A DNA stretch of 64,000 nt from Mycobacterium sp. (GTDB lineage: Bacteria > Actinomycetota > Actinomycetes > Mycobacteriales > Mycobacteriaceae), in NCBI RefSeq assembly GCF_008709575.1, contig NZ_VYIK01000005.1, positions 1-64,000 on the forward strand, read 5' to 3'. Both the position numbers and the translations under genes were made by a program. The notes below the pieces were generated by a model. It was not told the origin of the DNA. It saw only the letters and a program-made list of their open reading frames with translations, and ran no database searches. Positions 41,161-51,501 of the stretch are shown here, piece after piece (within the stretch, counting starts at the first letter, position 1; each line of letters starts with the position of its first letter).

Positions 41161-41347
41161 GTCTGCAAAGATTACGCCCAACGCTGCACCCGGTCGACGC
41201 TTTTGCCAGCGATCGGCTTTGGCGACGATCGCGCGACGCCGGGAAGGTCGGGCCCAGTCGCCTTGGAGGCGCGGGGTCGCGCGGACGTGACCACGTTGGC
41301 GGGCAGTGCCGAAGTCGATGTCGCCGCGTCGTCGGGTTGAGCAGGCC

Positions 41348-41788
41348 TCATTCCGTGCGCCAGGTGAGGTCCATCCCCGCAGCTGCCAGCCAGCATCGCA
41401 AGTCATAGCCGTGCCGGGCCAGGCCGTCGACCGCGTCGACGGCGCGGCGCACGGCTTGTTCGGCGACACCGGGTGCTAGCAGACCATGGCGAACGGCGTC
41501 GAGTAGTTCTCCGACGTCGCCCAGGCTCACCCCGGTGCCGGTGCGCACCTCGAGATCCAGGTAGTGGTCTTCGGAACGCCATACCTCGGCGCCCGGAGTG
41601 TATTCGCCGATGTCGAGGTAATAGTCGTAGTCACGTCGGTGGCCGGGGGAGAAGTGGAAGATGTTGGCCCGCAGGCCCAACGACGGCAGCAGCCACGACT
41701 CCAGGTAGTGAAATTGGACCCGGCCCGGCGTGGGGCGCGCCATGTAAAGACCCCACGGTCGCACGCTGTACTCGTCGACGGCCCGCAC
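41348..41788 (-). CDS. DUF402 domain protein
   Basis: The product from GTG 41788 has 146 residues and contains the DUF402 core (WGLYMARPTPGRVQFHYLES, SEDHYLDLEVRTGTG). Some DUF402 proteins are nucleotide phosphatases; the role here is not known. The conserved reading frame continues 22 codons upstream (IHPPKHETFDL...) to an ATC at 41854, and a TAGACT hexamer sits 6 bases before that ATC. No ATG, GTG or TTG exists in that extension, so either GTG 41788 or a non-standard ATC start is used. It corresponds to Rv1632c. Confidence 0.85.
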   Translation of the reverse strand: MRAVDEYSVRPWGLYMARPTPGRVQFHYLESWLLPSLGLRANIFHFSPGHRRDYDYYLDIGEYTPGAEVWRSEDHYLDLEVRTGTGVSLGDVGELLDAVRHGLLAPGVAEQAVRRAVDAVDGLARHGYDLRCWLAAAGMDLTWRTE

Positions 41789-41909
41789 GATGCCCTGGGG
41801 ATCGGTGTTGGTTCCGGCGACCAGATCGAACGTCTCGTGCTTGGGTGGGTGGATGGCTTCAGTCTAGGAGCACCGCCCGCCGACCGCACGGTCGCGCGAT
41901 GATGGTGTG

Positions 41910-42407
41910 ATGGCAGACCGCTGCGCGGAATGCGGCTTCGTCTACGACTTGCGTCAGGCTGCGACGGTCGCGCGCAATCTTGGCCAGCCGATCGCCGAGG
42001 CCCTGGCAATCTTGCGCTCCCGCGACGTCGACCTGCGATCCCGGCGGCACCCGGAGGTGTGGTCGCCGCTGGAGTACGGCTGCCATCTGCGCGACATCCT
42101 GCTGGTGCAGCGCGAGCGGGTGCTGGCGGCGCGCCGGGCGGACCGGCCGGACTGCCCACCGATGGGGCGTGAGGAACGGGTCGGGCACGACGGGTATGCC
42201 GAGCAGGAGCCCGCCGATGTGGCCCGCCAGCTCGCGGACGCGGCCCAGCTGTTCGGCAACGTTGTGGCCCGGCTGGCCGCCGCGGACTGGGCTCGCACGG
42301 TCGTGTACCACTATCCGCAAACCTGTGAACGCTCGTTGCGGTGGCTTGCGGTGCACACGCTGCACGAGGCGCAGCACCATCTGCTGGATATGCGCCGGCA
42401 ACTCTGA
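41910..42407 (+). CDS. DinB-fold protein
   Basis: A 165-residue protein with a CAECGF motif at the start and the four-helix DinB_2 layout. Candidate metal ligands are His in LEYGCHLRDIL and the two His of HTLHEAQHH near the C-terminus. DinB-fold proteins include mycothiol- and bacillithiol-dependent transferases, so a mycothiol-linked role is possible but unproven. ATG 41910 follows a GATGAT hexamer by six bases; GTG 41907 is in frame just before it. It is divergent from the DUF402 gene. Confidence 0.82.
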   Translation: MADRCAECGFVYDLRQAATVARNLGQPIAEALAILRSRDVDLRSRRHPEVWSPLEYGCHLRDILLVQRERVLAARRADRPDCPPMGREERVGHDGYAEQEPADVARQLADAAQLFGNVVARLAAADWARTVVYHYPQTCERSLRWLAVHTLHEAQHHLLDMRRQL

Positions 42408-42425
42408 TCGGGAACGTGCCGCGCT

Positions 42426-42431
42426 TAGTCT
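42426..42431 (+). promoter_or_regulatory. Candidate leaderless -10 element for uvrB
   Basis: TAGTCT ends 6 bases before ATG 42438. No LexA-type box was seen close by. Confidence 0.6.
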
Positions 42432-42437
42432 GGACGC

Positions 42438-44603
42438 ATGGCTTTTGCTACCAAGCATTCCGTGGTCGCTCACTCGGAGTACCGCGCGGTCGAGGACGTC
42501 GTGCGCACCGGCGGCCGCTTCGAGGTGGTCAGCTCCTATGCGCCGGCCGGTGACCAACCGGCCGCGATCGACGAGTTGGAACGGCGGATCAAGGCGGGCG
42601 AGCGCGACGTCGTGCTGCTCGGCGCCACCGGCACCGGGAAGTCGGCCACCACCGCCTGGCTGATCGAACGTCTCCAGCGACCCACCCTGGTCATGGAGCC
42701 CAACAAGACGCTGGCCGCGCAGATGGCCAATGAGCTGCGAGAGATGCTGCCCAACAACGCGGTCGAGTACTTCGTCTCCTATTACGACTACTACCAGCCG
42801 GAGGCCTACATCGCCCAGACCGACACCTACATCGAAAAAGACAGCTCGATCAACGACGACGTGGAACGGCTGCGGCACTCGGCCACGTCGGCGCTGTTGT
42901 CGCGACGCGATGTGGTGGTCGTGGCGTCGGTGTCGTGCATCTACGGTCTGGGGACGCCGCAGTCGTACCTGGACCGCTCGGTGCAGCTGCGGGTCGGCAC
43001 CGAAGTGCCCCGGGACGGGCTGCTGCGGTTGCTGGTCGATGTGCAGTACACCCGCAACGATCTCTCGTTCACCCGGGGCTCGTTCCGGGTGCGTGGCGAC
43101 ACCGTCGAGATCATCCCCTCGTACGAGGAGCTGGCCGTGCGGATCGAGTTCTTCGGCGACGAGATCGAGGCGCTGTATTACCTGCACCCGCTGACTGGGG
43201 AGGTGATCCGCGAGGTCGACTCGCTGCGGATCTTTCCGGCCACCCACTACGTGGCCGGTCCCGAGCGGATGGCCCACGCGATCTCGACGATCGAGCAGGA
43301 ACTGGCCGACCGGCTGGCCGAGCTGGAAGGCCAAGGCAAGCTGCTGGAGGCGCAGCGGCTGCGGATGCGGACCAACTACGACATCGAGATGATGCGCCAG
43401 GTCGGGTTCTGCTCGGGCATCGAGAACTACTCCCGGCATATCGACGGCAGGTCGGCCGGGTCACCGCCGGCGACGCTGCTGGACTACTTCCCGGAGGACT
43501 TCCTGCTGGTCATCGACGAGTCGCACGTCACCGTGCCGCAGATCGGCGGAATGTACGAGGGCGACATCTCCCGCAAGCGCAACCTGGTCGAGTACGGGTT
43601 CCGGTTGCCGTCGGCGTGTGACAACCGACCGCTGACCTGGGAAGAATTCGCCGCCCGTATCGGTCAGACGGTGTACCTGTCGGCCACCCCCGGCCCCTAT
43701 GAGCTCAGCCAGACGGGCGGGGAGTTCGTCGAGCAGGTGATCCGGCCGACCGGGCTGGTCGACCCGAAGGTCGTGGTCAAGCCCACCAAGGGCCAGATCG
43801 ATGACCTGATCGGCGAGATCCGTGCCCGCGCCGCCGCCGACCAGCGGGTGCTGGTGACCACGTTGACCAAGAAGATGGCCGAAGACCTCACCGACTACCT
43901 GCTGGAGATGGGCATCCGGGTGCGTTACCTGCACTCCGAGGTCGACACCCTGCGCCGGGTCGAACTGCTGCGCCAACTGCGGCTCGGTGACTACGACGTG
44001 CTGGTCGGTATCAACCTGCTGCGGGAAGGCCTCGACCTGCCCGAGGTGTCGCTGGTGGCGATCCTGGACGCCGACAAGGAAGGGTTCCTGCGCTCGTCCC
44101 GCAGCTTGATCCAGACCATCGGCCGCGCCGCCCGCAACGTCTCCGGCGAGGTGCACATGTACGCCGATGCCATCACCGAGTCGATGAAGGCGGCCATCGA
44201 CGAAACCGAGCGGCGCCGCGCCAAGCAGATCGCCTATAACCAGGCCCACGGCATCGACCCGCAGCCGCTGCGCAAGAAGATCGGCGACATCCTCGACCAG
44301 GTCTATCGGGAAGCCGCCGACACCGCGGCCTCCGAGTCCGTCCTGGTCGGCGGTTCGGGACGCAACGCGTCGCGCGGCCGTCGCGCCCAGGGTGAGCCCG
44401 GCCGGGCGGTCGCCGGCCTCGTCGAAGGCCGGGACACCGCCCACATGCCGCGCGCCGAGCTGGCTGATCTGATCAAAGACCTGACCGAGCAGATGATGGC
44501 CGCCGCGCGGGATCTGCAGTTCGAGCTGGCCGCCCGATTCCGCGACGAGATCGCCGACCTGAAAAAGGAATTGCGCGGCATGGATGCCGCCGGCCTGAAA
44601 TGA
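42438..44603 (+). CDS. uvrB: Excinuclease ABC subunit B
   Basis: Damage-verifying helicase-like subunit of nucleotide excision repair. The 721-residue product has Walker [14 protein letters not shown], the beta-hairpin region [20 protein letters not shown] in part, Walker B VIDESHVT, the helicase motifs [13 protein letters not shown] and QTIGRAARN, and a C-terminal UVR motif ([20 protein letters not shown] in part) that binds UvrC and UvrA. The start agrees with a leaderless promoter. uvrA lies about 4 kb downstream. It corresponds to Rv1633. Confidence 0.98.
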   Translation: MAFATKHSVVAHSEYRAVEDVVRTGGRFEVVSSYAPAGDQPAAIDELERRIKAGERDVVLLGATGTGKSATTAWLIERLQRPTLVMEPNKTLAAQMANELREMLPNNAVEYFVSYYDYYQPEAYIAQTDTYIEKDSSINDDVERLRHSATSALLSRRDVVVVASVSCIYGLGTPQSYLDRSVQLRVGTEVPRDGLLRLLVDVQYTRNDLSFTRGSFRVRGDTVEIIPSYEELAVRIEFFGDEIEALYYLHPLTGEVIREVDSLRIFPATHYVAGPERMAHAISTIEQELADRLAELEGQGKLLEAQRLRMRTNYDIEMMRQVGFCSGIENYSRHIDGRSAGSPPATLLDYFPEDFLLVIDESHVTVPQIGGMYEGDISRKRNLVEYGFRLPSACDNRPLTWEEFAARIGQTVYLSATPGPYELSQTGGEFVEQVIRPTGLVDPKVVVKPTKGQIDDLIGEIRARAAADQRVLVTTLTKKMAEDLTDYLLEMGIRVRYLHSEVDTLRRVELLRQLRLGDYDVLVGINLLREGLDLPEVSLVAILDADKEGFLRSSRSLIQTIGRAARNVSGEVHMYADAITESMKAAIDETERRRAKQIAYNQAHGIDPQPLRKKIGDILDQVYREAADTAASESVLVGGSGRNASRGRRAQGEPGRAVAGLVEGRDTAHMPRAELADLIKDLTEQMMAAARDLQFELAARFRDEIADLKKELRGMDAAGLK

Positions 44604-44672
44604 GCGGCACCGCGATCGTCGGCCCGCGCGCCGGTTGCCTACCGCGCCGGCCCGGGCCGTAACGGCGCCCGC

Positions 44673-44678
44673 TAGTGT
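44673..44678 (+). promoter_or_regulatory. Candidate leaderless -10 element for the SCO6745-like gene
   Basis: TAGTGT ends 7 bases before GTG 44686. No ribosome-binding sequence is visible. Confidence 0.6.
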
Positions 44679-44685
44679 CCCTGGC

Positions 44686-45555
44686 GTGGACGCCTTTACT
44701 GCAGGTCAGCTGACCCGCTCCCTGGACGCGCTGCACGCCGTCGTGTACTTCGTGCCCGACGCCAACGCGAAGTTCGGCGAGTTGGGCCTGGATTTCATCG
44801 CGCACTATTTCGCCAGCCGGTCCGCGCCGATGGGGGCGGTGTCGGCCAATGTCGTTGCGGCGACCTTCTACAACTTCAACCCGAAATTGGTGGCGAGCGT
44901 GATTCCTGCTGCCTGGGACACGGCGTCGCCGGCGACGGTGACGCGGGTGCGTTACGAGATCGTCGCGACGGCGCTGCCGCGCGTACTGGGTGACGAGCTC
45001 AGCGGCTCCGCGGAGCTGGCCCGCGCGGCGTCGCTGCTGCGCCGGGTCGCAGAGTCGATCCCCAACGCCGACGGCCGGCCGTTATACGCCGGCCACGCCG
45101 AACTATCCTGGCCGGATACCCCGATTGTCCAGTTGTGGCATGCCATAACGTTGTTGCGGGAATACCGCGGCGACGGGCACATCGCCGCGTTGGTGACCAA
45201 CGGGCTCAGCGGGCTGGATGCCCTGATCACCCACACGGCAACCGGCATCGGCTTCAACCCCGAGTGGGCCCGCCGCTCGCGCGGATGGAGCAACGACGAA
45301 TGGAACGCCGCCACCGAGGACTTGGTGGCGCGCGACATTCTGCACCCGTCCGGCGAGCTGACCCGCGCCGGCGCCGAGCTGCGGTCCCGGCTCGAGGACC
45401 TCACCGACGAGCTGGGCTATGCGCCGTGGCGGGCGCTGTCCGCCGATCAGGCCGATGAGCTGCACCGGCTGGCCACGGTGATCCGCACGGCCGTGCAAGC
45501 TACCGGGCTGTTCCCCGCCGCGGTGTTCGGCCCGCGCTACGGCCAGCACCGCTAG
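44686..45555 (+). CDS. SCO6745-family protein
   Basis: A 289-residue protein of the actinobacterial SCO6745-like family. Conserved-looking blocks are FGELGLDFIAHYFASRSAPMG (in part), VVAATFYNF, WPDTPIVQLWHAITLLREYRGDGHIAAL (in part) and GWSNDEWNAA. The C-terminal third resembles a winged-helix arrangement (LVARDILHPSGELTRAGAELR), so a MarR-like fold without known DNA target is possible. Function is not known. The start GTG matches the leaderless element. The gene ends 12 bases before the convergent glycosyltransferase gene. Confidence 0.78.
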   Translation: MDAFTAGQLTRSLDALHAVVYFVPDANAKFGELGLDFIAHYFASRSAPMGAVSANVVAATFYNFNPKLVASVIPAAWDTASPATVTRVRYEIVATALPRVLGDELSGSAELARAASLLRRVAESIPNADGRPLYAGHAELSWPDTPIVQLWHAITLLREYRGDGHIAALVTNGLSGLDALITHTATGIGFNPEWARRSRGWSNDEWNAATEDLVARDILHPSGELTRAGAELRSRLEDLTDELGYAPWRALSADQADELHRLATVIRTAVQATGLFPAAVFGPRYGQHR

Positions 45556-45567
45556 GCGCGGACGCCC

Positions 45568-47130
45568 TCAGCGGGTCAACTCGACGACCTGGGCGCGGTG
45601 GAACTGCCAGCGCCGGACGATATGGAATCCGAGTTCGCCGGCGAATTGGTACGCCGGCGCACGACTCAACAGCGGACCCGGCGGCAGGGACCGGCCGCTT
45701 TGGCGGTCGGGCAGCGTGGTGTCGCGACTGGAGATGGCCCACACCGTGGTGCACTTGTCGAGCCGGGGCAGCACCAGCCATATCGCGACATGCCCGTCCC
45801 AGAGGTGGCCGTGCTCGGGTCCGCGGTCGCCGCGTTCGATGTCGGCCAGCGGCGCGAAGGCCGCCGGCCGGGTCGCCACCAGCGCCCGGATCGGCCCGGG
45901 CAACCAGCCCACGGTGTTATCGACGAGCAAGCAGTCGCCGGGTTGGGCGTGAGCGCTGATCACATCGGCTACCTGGCTGTAGTCCCAGCCTTCTTTCGCG
46001 TACGGACCGCGCTGGGTGAACAGGTAATTCGGGAATGCCGCGGCCGCGAGCACGACCACCACAGCGGCGACCGGCCACGGCTTGCGGGCGATCGTGACGA
46101 TGCAGACTGCCACGACGACGGCCGCCGCGGGCGCCGTCAGGATCAGGTAACGCGGGTAGTACATCGGCTCGCCGATGGCCGAATAGCCGAGGACGACACC
46201 GGTGGGAATGACGATCCAGGCAGCGCAGATGGCCAGCAGGCGGCGGGTATCCGCCGGCAGGACCTGTCGACGGGTGAGCCGGACCACGATCGCGGCCACC
46301 ACCAGGACGCCGGTGAGAATCGCGAACGGAACGCTGTGATCGAAATACTGGCGGTGCACGACGTCGAGGAAGAGGCTGCGCCGGAGCGTTGAGATCCACT
46401 TGACCTGCCAGACCTGGCGATGGGCCAAGACCATGAACGGTGTCATGATGCCCAGCGCGGCCGCCGAGGCGACTGTCCACCGCCTGACGACGAACGTGCC
46501 GCGGCGCAGCACCGCCAGCGTCGCCGCGTACACCGGCACCAGCAGCGACAGGTTGACACTGAGGAGGATGGACAGCATCAACGCCAGCGCATAGAGCAGC
46601 CACAGCCCCCACCGGTTGTGGCGCACCGCGGCGAGCAGCAGCAGGGTCAGCCAGACCGCGGCAGCCGCCTCCAGCGCATAGGGGCGGGCTTCGATCCCGG
46701 CCCAGGTCACCCGCGGCAGGATCGCGAAGACAACGCCCGCGCACACCGCGGTCGTTCGGGTCGCGAACTGTCGGGCGAAGATCACCACGCCGGCCGCCGC
46801 GGCCCCAACAGCCAGCGCACTCGGCGCCCGCGACCAGAACTCCGTCGGCGGGACCACGGCGAACCAGCCGTGCATGAGCAGGTAATACAACCCGTGCACC
46901 GCGTCGATGTGGCCCAGCAGGCGCCACAGCTGCGGCAATGAGCGGCTGGCCGAGGCAGAAATGGTCGCGCCCTCGTCGAACCACAGCGACGGCCGGCCGG
47001 CGAAACTGCCGCTGACGGCGCTGGCCAGCACACCCACTAAGAGCGGATCCACCACTCTGCCCCGGGATTGGTCGGGCAGGCGGGCTTGCGCACTTGCGGT
47101 CGCGGGTACCTCGGCGATCGAGACGGCCAT
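45568..47130 (-). CDS. GT-C family membrane glycosyltransferase (CapA-like mannosyltransferase)
   Basis: A 520-residue protein with about ten membrane helices and the GT-C hallmark FDEGATIS in the first outside loop, followed by HIDAVHGLYYLLMHGW. It occupies the place of Rv1635c, which adds the first mannose cap to lipoarabinomannan from polyprenyl-phosphate mannose; that role is inferred here. The C-terminal 120 residues form an extracytoplasmic domain (DCLLVDNTVGWLPGPIRALV in part). ATG 47130 is used; GTG 47142 is an alternative. TACAGT lies 10 bases before the ATG. The gene upstream (usp) is divergent. Confidence 0.85.
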   Translation of the reverse strand: MAVSIAEVPATASAQARLPDQSRGRVVDPLLVGVLASAVSGSFAGRPSLWFDEGATISASASRSLPQLWRLLGHIDAVHGLYYLLMHGWFAVVPPTEFWSRAPSALAVGAAAAGVVIFARQFATRTTAVCAGVVFAILPRVTWAGIEARPYALEAAAAVWLTLLLLAAVRHNRWGLWLLYALALMLSILLSVNLSLLVPVYAATLAVLRRGTFVVRRWTVASAAALGIMTPFMVLAHRQVWQVKWISTLRRSLFLDVVHRQYFDHSVPFAILTGVLVVAAIVVRLTRRQVLPADTRRLLAICAAWIVIPTGVVLGYSAIGEPMYYPRYLILTAPAAAVVVAVCIVTIARKPWPVAAVVVVLAAAAFPNYLFTQRGPYAKEGWDYSQVADVISAHAQPGDCLLVDNTVGWLPGPIRALVATRPAAFAPLADIERGDRGPEHGHLWDGHVAIWLVLPRLDKCTTVWAISSRDTTLPDRQSGRSLPPGPLLSRAPAYQFAGELGFHIVRRWQFHRAQVVELTR

Positions 47131-47286
47131 GATGGTTGTCACTGTAAGGCCCCTACCCGGGACCCGATCATCGATCGCCGGGCGTCCGTCACGCCGATAT
47201 CGGATGTTCGGCGCGGAACGGACCTCGTGCATCCGGCGAAGCGTTAGTGTCTTGGTTTGGCGTAGCAACCGACACTGGGAGGGTAA

Positions 47287-47730
47287 ATGAGCGCCTATCG
47301 GACCGTGGTGGTAGGAACCGACGGCTCGGATTCGTCGCTGCGGGCAGTGGACCGGGCCGGCACCATCGCCGGCTCGGACGCAAAGCTGATCATCGCCACG
47401 GCCTACCTTCCCCAGCATGAGGACCCGCGGGCCGCTGACGTCCTGAAGGACGAAAGCTACAAGGTGTCGGGCAGCGCGCCCATCTACGCCATTTTGCGCG
47501 AGGCAGCCGAACGGGCGAAGGCCGCCGGAGCCAAGAATGTCGAAGAACGGTCGGTCGTCGGCGCCCCGGTCGACGCCCTGGTCGGGCTCGCCGAGGAGGT
47601 CGATGCGGACCTGCTCGTCGTCGGGAACGTGGGCTTGAGCACCATCGCAGGTCGGTTGTTGGGGTCGGTTCCGGCCAATGTGTCGCGCCGAGCCAAGACC
47701 GACGTGCTGATCGTGCACACCACGTCCTAG
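47287..47730 (+). CDS. Universal stress protein, Rv1636 type
   Basis: A 147-residue single-domain Usp. ATP/cAMP-site motifs are VVVGTDGSDSSLRAVD at the start and VVGNVGLSTIAGRLLGSVPANVS near the end (the G-2x-G-9x-G-S/T pattern). The M. tuberculosis and M. smegmatis orthologues bind cAMP more tightly than ATP and may buffer the cAMP pool, which fits the presence of the cyclase gene 15 kb away. GGGAGGG precedes ATG 47287. Confidence 0.93.
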   Translation: MSAYRTVVVGTDGSDSSLRAVDRAGTIAGSDAKLIIATAYLPQHEDPRAADVLKDESYKVSGSAPIYAILREAAERAKAAGAKNVEERSVVGAPVDALVGLAEEVDADLLVVGNVGLSTIAGRLLGSVPANVSRRAKTDVLIVHTTS

Positions 47731-47741
47731 CCGGCCATTCG

Positions 47742-47784
47742 CCGCGAGAGTGCAGCTGCCGAACTATTTCTTGCACCCTCGCGG
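47742..47784. repeat. 13-bp inverted repeat between convergent usp and hydrolase genes
   Basis: Arms 47742-47754 and 47772-47784 pair with one mismatch and a 17-base loop. There is no U-run. Its place between convergent genes suggests a shared 3'-end structure. Confidence 0.55.
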
Positions 47785-47790
47785 TTCGAG

Positions 47791-48471
47791 TTACCAGCCG
47801 CGTTCGCGCCATGCACCGAGACTGGGCCGCTCTGCGCCCAACGTGGTGTCGTCGCCGTGCCCGGGATAGACCACAGTGGTATCGGGGTAGACATCGAACA
47901 CCCGTGTGGTGACGTCCTCGAGCAGTTGCGTGAAGTCGTCGGCCGTCCAGGTCTTACCGACACCGCCGGGGAACAGGCAGTCCCCGGTGAACAGTTGGGT
48001 GATCCCGCCGGTGGCCGGTCCGTCGAGTGCCAGCGCGATCGAGCCCGGCGTGTGGCCGCGCAGGTGGATGACGTCGAAGGTGAGCTCGCCGATCTGCACG
48101 GTGTCACCACCGGCGAGCAAACGGTCCGGCCGGACTGGCAGCGAGCCGGCGTCGATCGGGTTCGCGGCGGTCGGGGCGCCGGTGGCCCGGGCCAGGGCTT
48201 CCAGCGCCTGCCAGTGGTCGAAGTGCTGGTGGCTGGTGACGATCAGCGAGACCTTCGGAGCGTAGCGTCGCACCAGGTCGAGGAGGAACTCGGCGTCGTT
48301 GGCGGCGTCGATCAGCAGAGTTTCCCCGGTCGCCGAACACGTCACCAGGTAGGTGTTGTTGTCCATCGGGCCCACCGACGCCTTGATGATGGTGGCCCCC
48401 GGCAGCGTGCGGCGCGCGGCAGTGCCGGGTTCGACGTGCCCGGTGTAGTTGTCGTCGACGCGGGTTGTCAT
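47791..48471 (-). CDS. Metallo-beta-lactamase-fold hydrolase (glyoxalase II-like)
   Basis: A 226-residue protein with the metal-binding motif [12 protein letters not shown] (the HxHxDH pattern), then [22 protein letters not shown] and PGHGDDT in the order expected of glyoxalase II-like hydrolases. A thioester of mycothiol or another thiol is a plausible substrate but is not shown. ATG 48471 lies 7 bases after TAACCT, which fits a leaderless mRNA. It is divergent from uvrA and corresponds to Rv1637c. Confidence 0.9.
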   Translation of the reverse strand: MTTRVDDNYTGHVEPGTAARRTLPGATIIKASVGPMDNNTYLVTCSATGETLLIDAANDAEFLLDLVRRYAPKVSLIVTSHQHFDHWQALEALARATGAPTAANPIDAGSLPVRPDRLLAGGDTVQIGELTFDVIHLRGHTPGSIALALDGPATGGITQLFTGDCLFPGGVGKTWTADDFTQLLEDVTTRVFDVYPDTTVVYPGHGDDTTLGAERPSLGAWRERGW

Positions 48472-48478
48472 CAGCACC

Positions 48479-48484
48479 AGGTTA
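48479..48484 (-). promoter_or_regulatory. Candidate leaderless -10 element for the metallo-beta-lactamase-fold gene
   Basis: TAACCT on the minus strand, 7 bases before ATG 48471. Confidence 0.5.
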
Positions 48485-48535
48485 CTGCTCGGACACTTAG
48501 CATGGGTGAGTGTTGCGTCGGCTGAAGGGAAGACT

Positions 48536-51442
48536 GTGGCTGACCGGTTGATCGTCCGGGGCGCGCGCGAGCACAATTTGCGCAGCGTCGACCTTGATTT
48601 GCCGCGCGATGCGTTGATCGTCTTCACCGGCTTGTCCGGCTCGGGCAAGTCGTCGCTGGCATTCGACACCATCTTCGCCGAGGGACAACGCCGCTACGTG
48701 GAGTCGCTGTCGGCTTACGCCCGCCAGTTCCTGGGCCAGATGGACAAGCCCGACGTCGATTTCATCGAAGGTCTCTCCCCGGCGGTGTCCATCGACCAGA
48801 AGTCGACCAACCGCAATCCGCGCTCGACGGTCGGCACCATCACCGAGGTGTACGACTATCTGCGGTTGCTCTACGCCAGGGCCGGCACTCCGCATTGCCC
48901 GGTCTGTGGTGAGCGGATCGCCCGTCAAACCCCGCAGCAAATCGTCGACCAGGTGTTGGCGATGCCGGAGGGTACCCGGTTTCAGGTGCTGGCCCCGGTG
49001 GTGCGCACCCGCAAGGGCGAGTTCGCCGACCTGTTCGAGAAGCTCAACAGCCAGGGCTACAGCCGGGTCCGGGTCGACGGTGTCGTGGCCCCGTTGACCG
49101 ACCCGCCGAAACTGAAAAAACAGGAGAAGCACGACATCGAGGTCGTGGTAGACCGGCTCACCGTGAAGGCCAGCGCCAAACAGCGGCTCACCGATTCGGT
49201 GGAGACCGCGTTGGCCCTGGCCGACGGCATCGTCGTGCTGGAGTTTCCCGACGATCGGGTCCACGAGCACGACCGTCCCCGCGAACAGCGGTTCTCCGAG
49301 AAGCTCGCCTGTCCCAACGGTCACTCGCTGGCTGTCGACGATCTGGAGCCGCGGTCGTTTTCGTTCAACTCGCCCTATGGCGCCTGCCCCGAATGCAGCG
49401 GGCTCGGCATCCGCAAAGAGGTCGACCCCGACCTGGTGGTGCCCGATCCCGAGCTCACCCTGGCCGAAGGCGCGGTGGCCCCTTGGTCGATGGGTCACGC
49501 CGCCGAATATTTCACCCGGATGATGGCCGGCCTCGGCGAGACGATGGGCTTCGATGTCGACACCCCGTGGCGCAAGCTGCCGGCCAAGGCCCGCAAGGCG
49601 ATCCTGGAAGGGTGCGACGAGCAGGTGCACGTGCGCTACCGCAACCGCTACGGGCGCACCCGCTCCTACTACGCCGACTTCGAAGGCGTGATGGCGTTCC
49701 TGCAGCGCAAAATGGCCCAGACCGAGTCCGAGATGATGAAGGAGCGCTACGAGGGCTTCATGCGGGACGTGCCGTGCCCGGAGTGCGGGGGCACGCGGTT
49801 GCGGCCGGAAATCCTGGCTGTGACGCTGGCGGCAGGAGAGCGTGGCCAGAAATCGATCGCCGAGGTGTGCGAGCTGTCGATCTCCGAATGCGCGGATTTC
49901 CTGAGCTCACTGACCCTCGGGCCGCGAGAGCAGGCTATCGCCGGGCAGGTGCTCAAAGAGATCCAGTCGCGGTTGGGGTTTCTGCTCGACGTCGGGCTGG
50001 AGTACCTCTCGCTGTCACGGGCCGCCGCCACACTGTCCGGCGGTGAGGCGCAACGTATCCGGCTGGCTACCCAGATCGGCTCGGGGCTGGTCGGTGTGCT
50101 GTACGTGCTCGACGAGCCGTCCATCGGACTGCATCAGCGTGACAACCGCCGACTCATCGAAACCCTCACGCGGTTAAGGGATTTGGGAAACACTCTGATC
50201 GTGGTAGAACACGACCAGGACACCATCGCGCATGCCGACTGGATCGTCGACATCGGCCCGGCCGCCGGCGAACACGGCGGGCGGATCGTGCACAGCGGAA
50301 CCTACGAGGAGCTGCTGCGCAACAAGAACTCGATCACCGGCGCCTACCTGTCGGGTGCGCAAAGCATCCAGGTACCGGCGATCCGGCGCCCGGTCGACAC
50401 GCGGCGGCAGCTGACGGTCGTCGGCGCGCGCGAGCACAATCTGCGCGATATCGACGTGTCCTTCCCGCTCGGCGTGCTCACCGCGGTGACCGGGGTGTCC
50501 GGATCCGGAAAGTCGACGCTGGTCAACGACATCTTGGCGGCGGTGCTGGCCAACAAACTCAACGGCGCCCGCAACGTCCCGGGCCGACACACCCGGGTGA
50601 CCGGTCTCGATCACGTCGACAAGCTGGTGCGGGTTGACCAGTCACCGATCGGACGCACCCCGCGATCCAACCCCGCCACCTACACCGGGGTGTTCGACAA
50701 GATCCGGACGCTGTTCGCCGCCACCACCGAGGCCAAGGTCCGCGGTTATCGGCCGGGCCGGTTTTCGTTCAACGTCAAAGGCGGTCGCTGCGAGGCGTGT
50801 TCGGGTGACGGAACCATCAAGATCGAGATGAACTTCCTGCCCGACGTCTACGTGCCCTGCGAAGTCTGCCACGGCGCCCGCTACAACCGGGAAACCCTCG
50901 AAGTGCATTACAAGGGCAAGACCATCGCCGCAGTGCTGGACATGTCGATCGAGGAGGCCGCGGAGTTCTTCGCGCCGATCACCGGGATTCATCGCTACCT
51001 GCGCACTCTGGTCGATGTCGGCTTAGGCTATGTCCGGCTGGGTCAGCCCGCCCCGACGTTGTCCGGCGGCGAGGCACAGCGGGTGAAGTTGGCCTCGGAA
51101 TTGCAGAAGCGCTCCACCGGTCGGACGGTCTACATCCTCGACGAACCCACCACCGGTTTGCATTTCGACGATATCCGCAGGCTGCTCGATGTGATCAACG
51201 GCCTTGTCGACAAAGGTAATACGGTGATCGTCATCGAACACAACCTGGACGTGATCAAGACGTCGGACTGGATCATCGACATGGGACCCGAGGGGGGCGC
51301 CGAGGGCGGAACCGTGGTGGCAGTCGGCACGCCGGAGGATATCGCTGCGGTGCCGGAAAGTTACACCGGCAAATTTCTTGCCGAAGCGCTGGGGATGCCG
51401 GTCAGCGTCCCGCCGGGACCGCGGCGCCGGGTCAGCGCCTGA
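48536..51442 (+). CDS. uvrA: Excinuclease ABC subunit A
   Basis: Damage-recognition ATPase of nucleotide excision repair. The 968-residue product has two ABC modules: Walker [13 protein letters not shown] with signature [12 protein letters not shown], and [12 protein letters not shown] with signature [12 protein letters not shown]. Zinc-binding cysteine pairs are CPVCG, CPECSG, CPECGG, CEACSG and CEVCHG. GTG 48536 is chosen because GAAGGGAAG lies just before it and the protein then begins [21 protein letters not shown] at 48498-48503 could be the -10. No LexA box was found by eye in the 64-base divergent gap. Confidence 0.97.
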   Translation: MADRLIVRGAREHNLRSVDLDLPRDALIVFTGLSGSGKSSLAFDTIFAEGQRRYVESLSAYARQFLGQMDKPDVDFIEGLSPAVSIDQKSTNRNPRSTVGTITEVYDYLRLLYARAGTPHCPVCGERIARQTPQQIVDQVLAMPEGTRFQVLAPVVRTRKGEFADLFEKLNSQGYSRVRVDGVVAPLTDPPKLKKQEKHDIEVVVDRLTVKASAKQRLTDSVETALALADGIVVLEFPDDRVHEHDRPREQRFSEKLACPNGHSLAVDDLEPRSFSFNSPYGACPECSGLGIRKEVDPDLVVPDPELTLAEGAVAPWSMGHAAEYFTRMMAGLGETMGFDVDTPWRKLPAKARKAILEGCDEQVHVRYRNRYGRTRSYYADFEGVMAFLQRKMAQTESEMMKERYEGFMRDVPCPECGGTRLRPEILAVTLAAGERGQKSIAEVCELSISECADFLSSLTLGPREQAIAGQVLKEIQSRLGFLLDVGLEYLSLSRAAATLSGGEAQRIRLATQIGSGLVGVLYVLDEPSIGLHQRDNRRLIETLTRLRDLGNTLIVVEHDQDTIAHADWIVDIGPAAGEHGGRIVHSGTYEELLRNKNSITGAYLSGAQSIQVPAIRRPVDTRRQLTVVGAREHNLRDIDVSFPLGVLTAVTGVSGSGKSTLVNDILAAVLANKLNGARNVPGRHTRVTGLDHVDKLVRVDQSPIGRTPRSNPATYTGVFDKIRTLFAATTEAKVRGYRPGRFSFNVKGGRCEACSGDGTIKIEMNFLPDVYVPCEVCHGARYNRETLEVHYKGKTIAAVLDMSIEEAAEFFAPITGIHRYLRTLVDVGLGYVRLGQPAPTLSGGEAQRVKLASELQKRSTGRTVYILDEPTTGLHFDDIRRLLDVINGLVDKGNTVIVIEHNLDVIKTSDWIIDMGPEGGAEGGTVVAVGTPEDIAAVPESYTGKFLAEALGMPVSVPPGPRRRVSA

Positions 51443-51501
51443 CGGCGGGGGATACTGCCGCGGGCGACGTGTGCTGACCTGCCGGCCCGGGCGACGATCG
51501 G

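Noticed and set aside
43461..44442. Long minus-strand open frames inside uvrB, polA, rpsA and trpE
   Set aside because: They are typical high-GC antisense shadows without homology, ribosome-binding sites or promoters.
48485..48535. LexA box before uvrA
   Set aside because: No match to a TCGAAC-N4-GTTCGA-type site was found in the gap with the divergent hydrolase gene.
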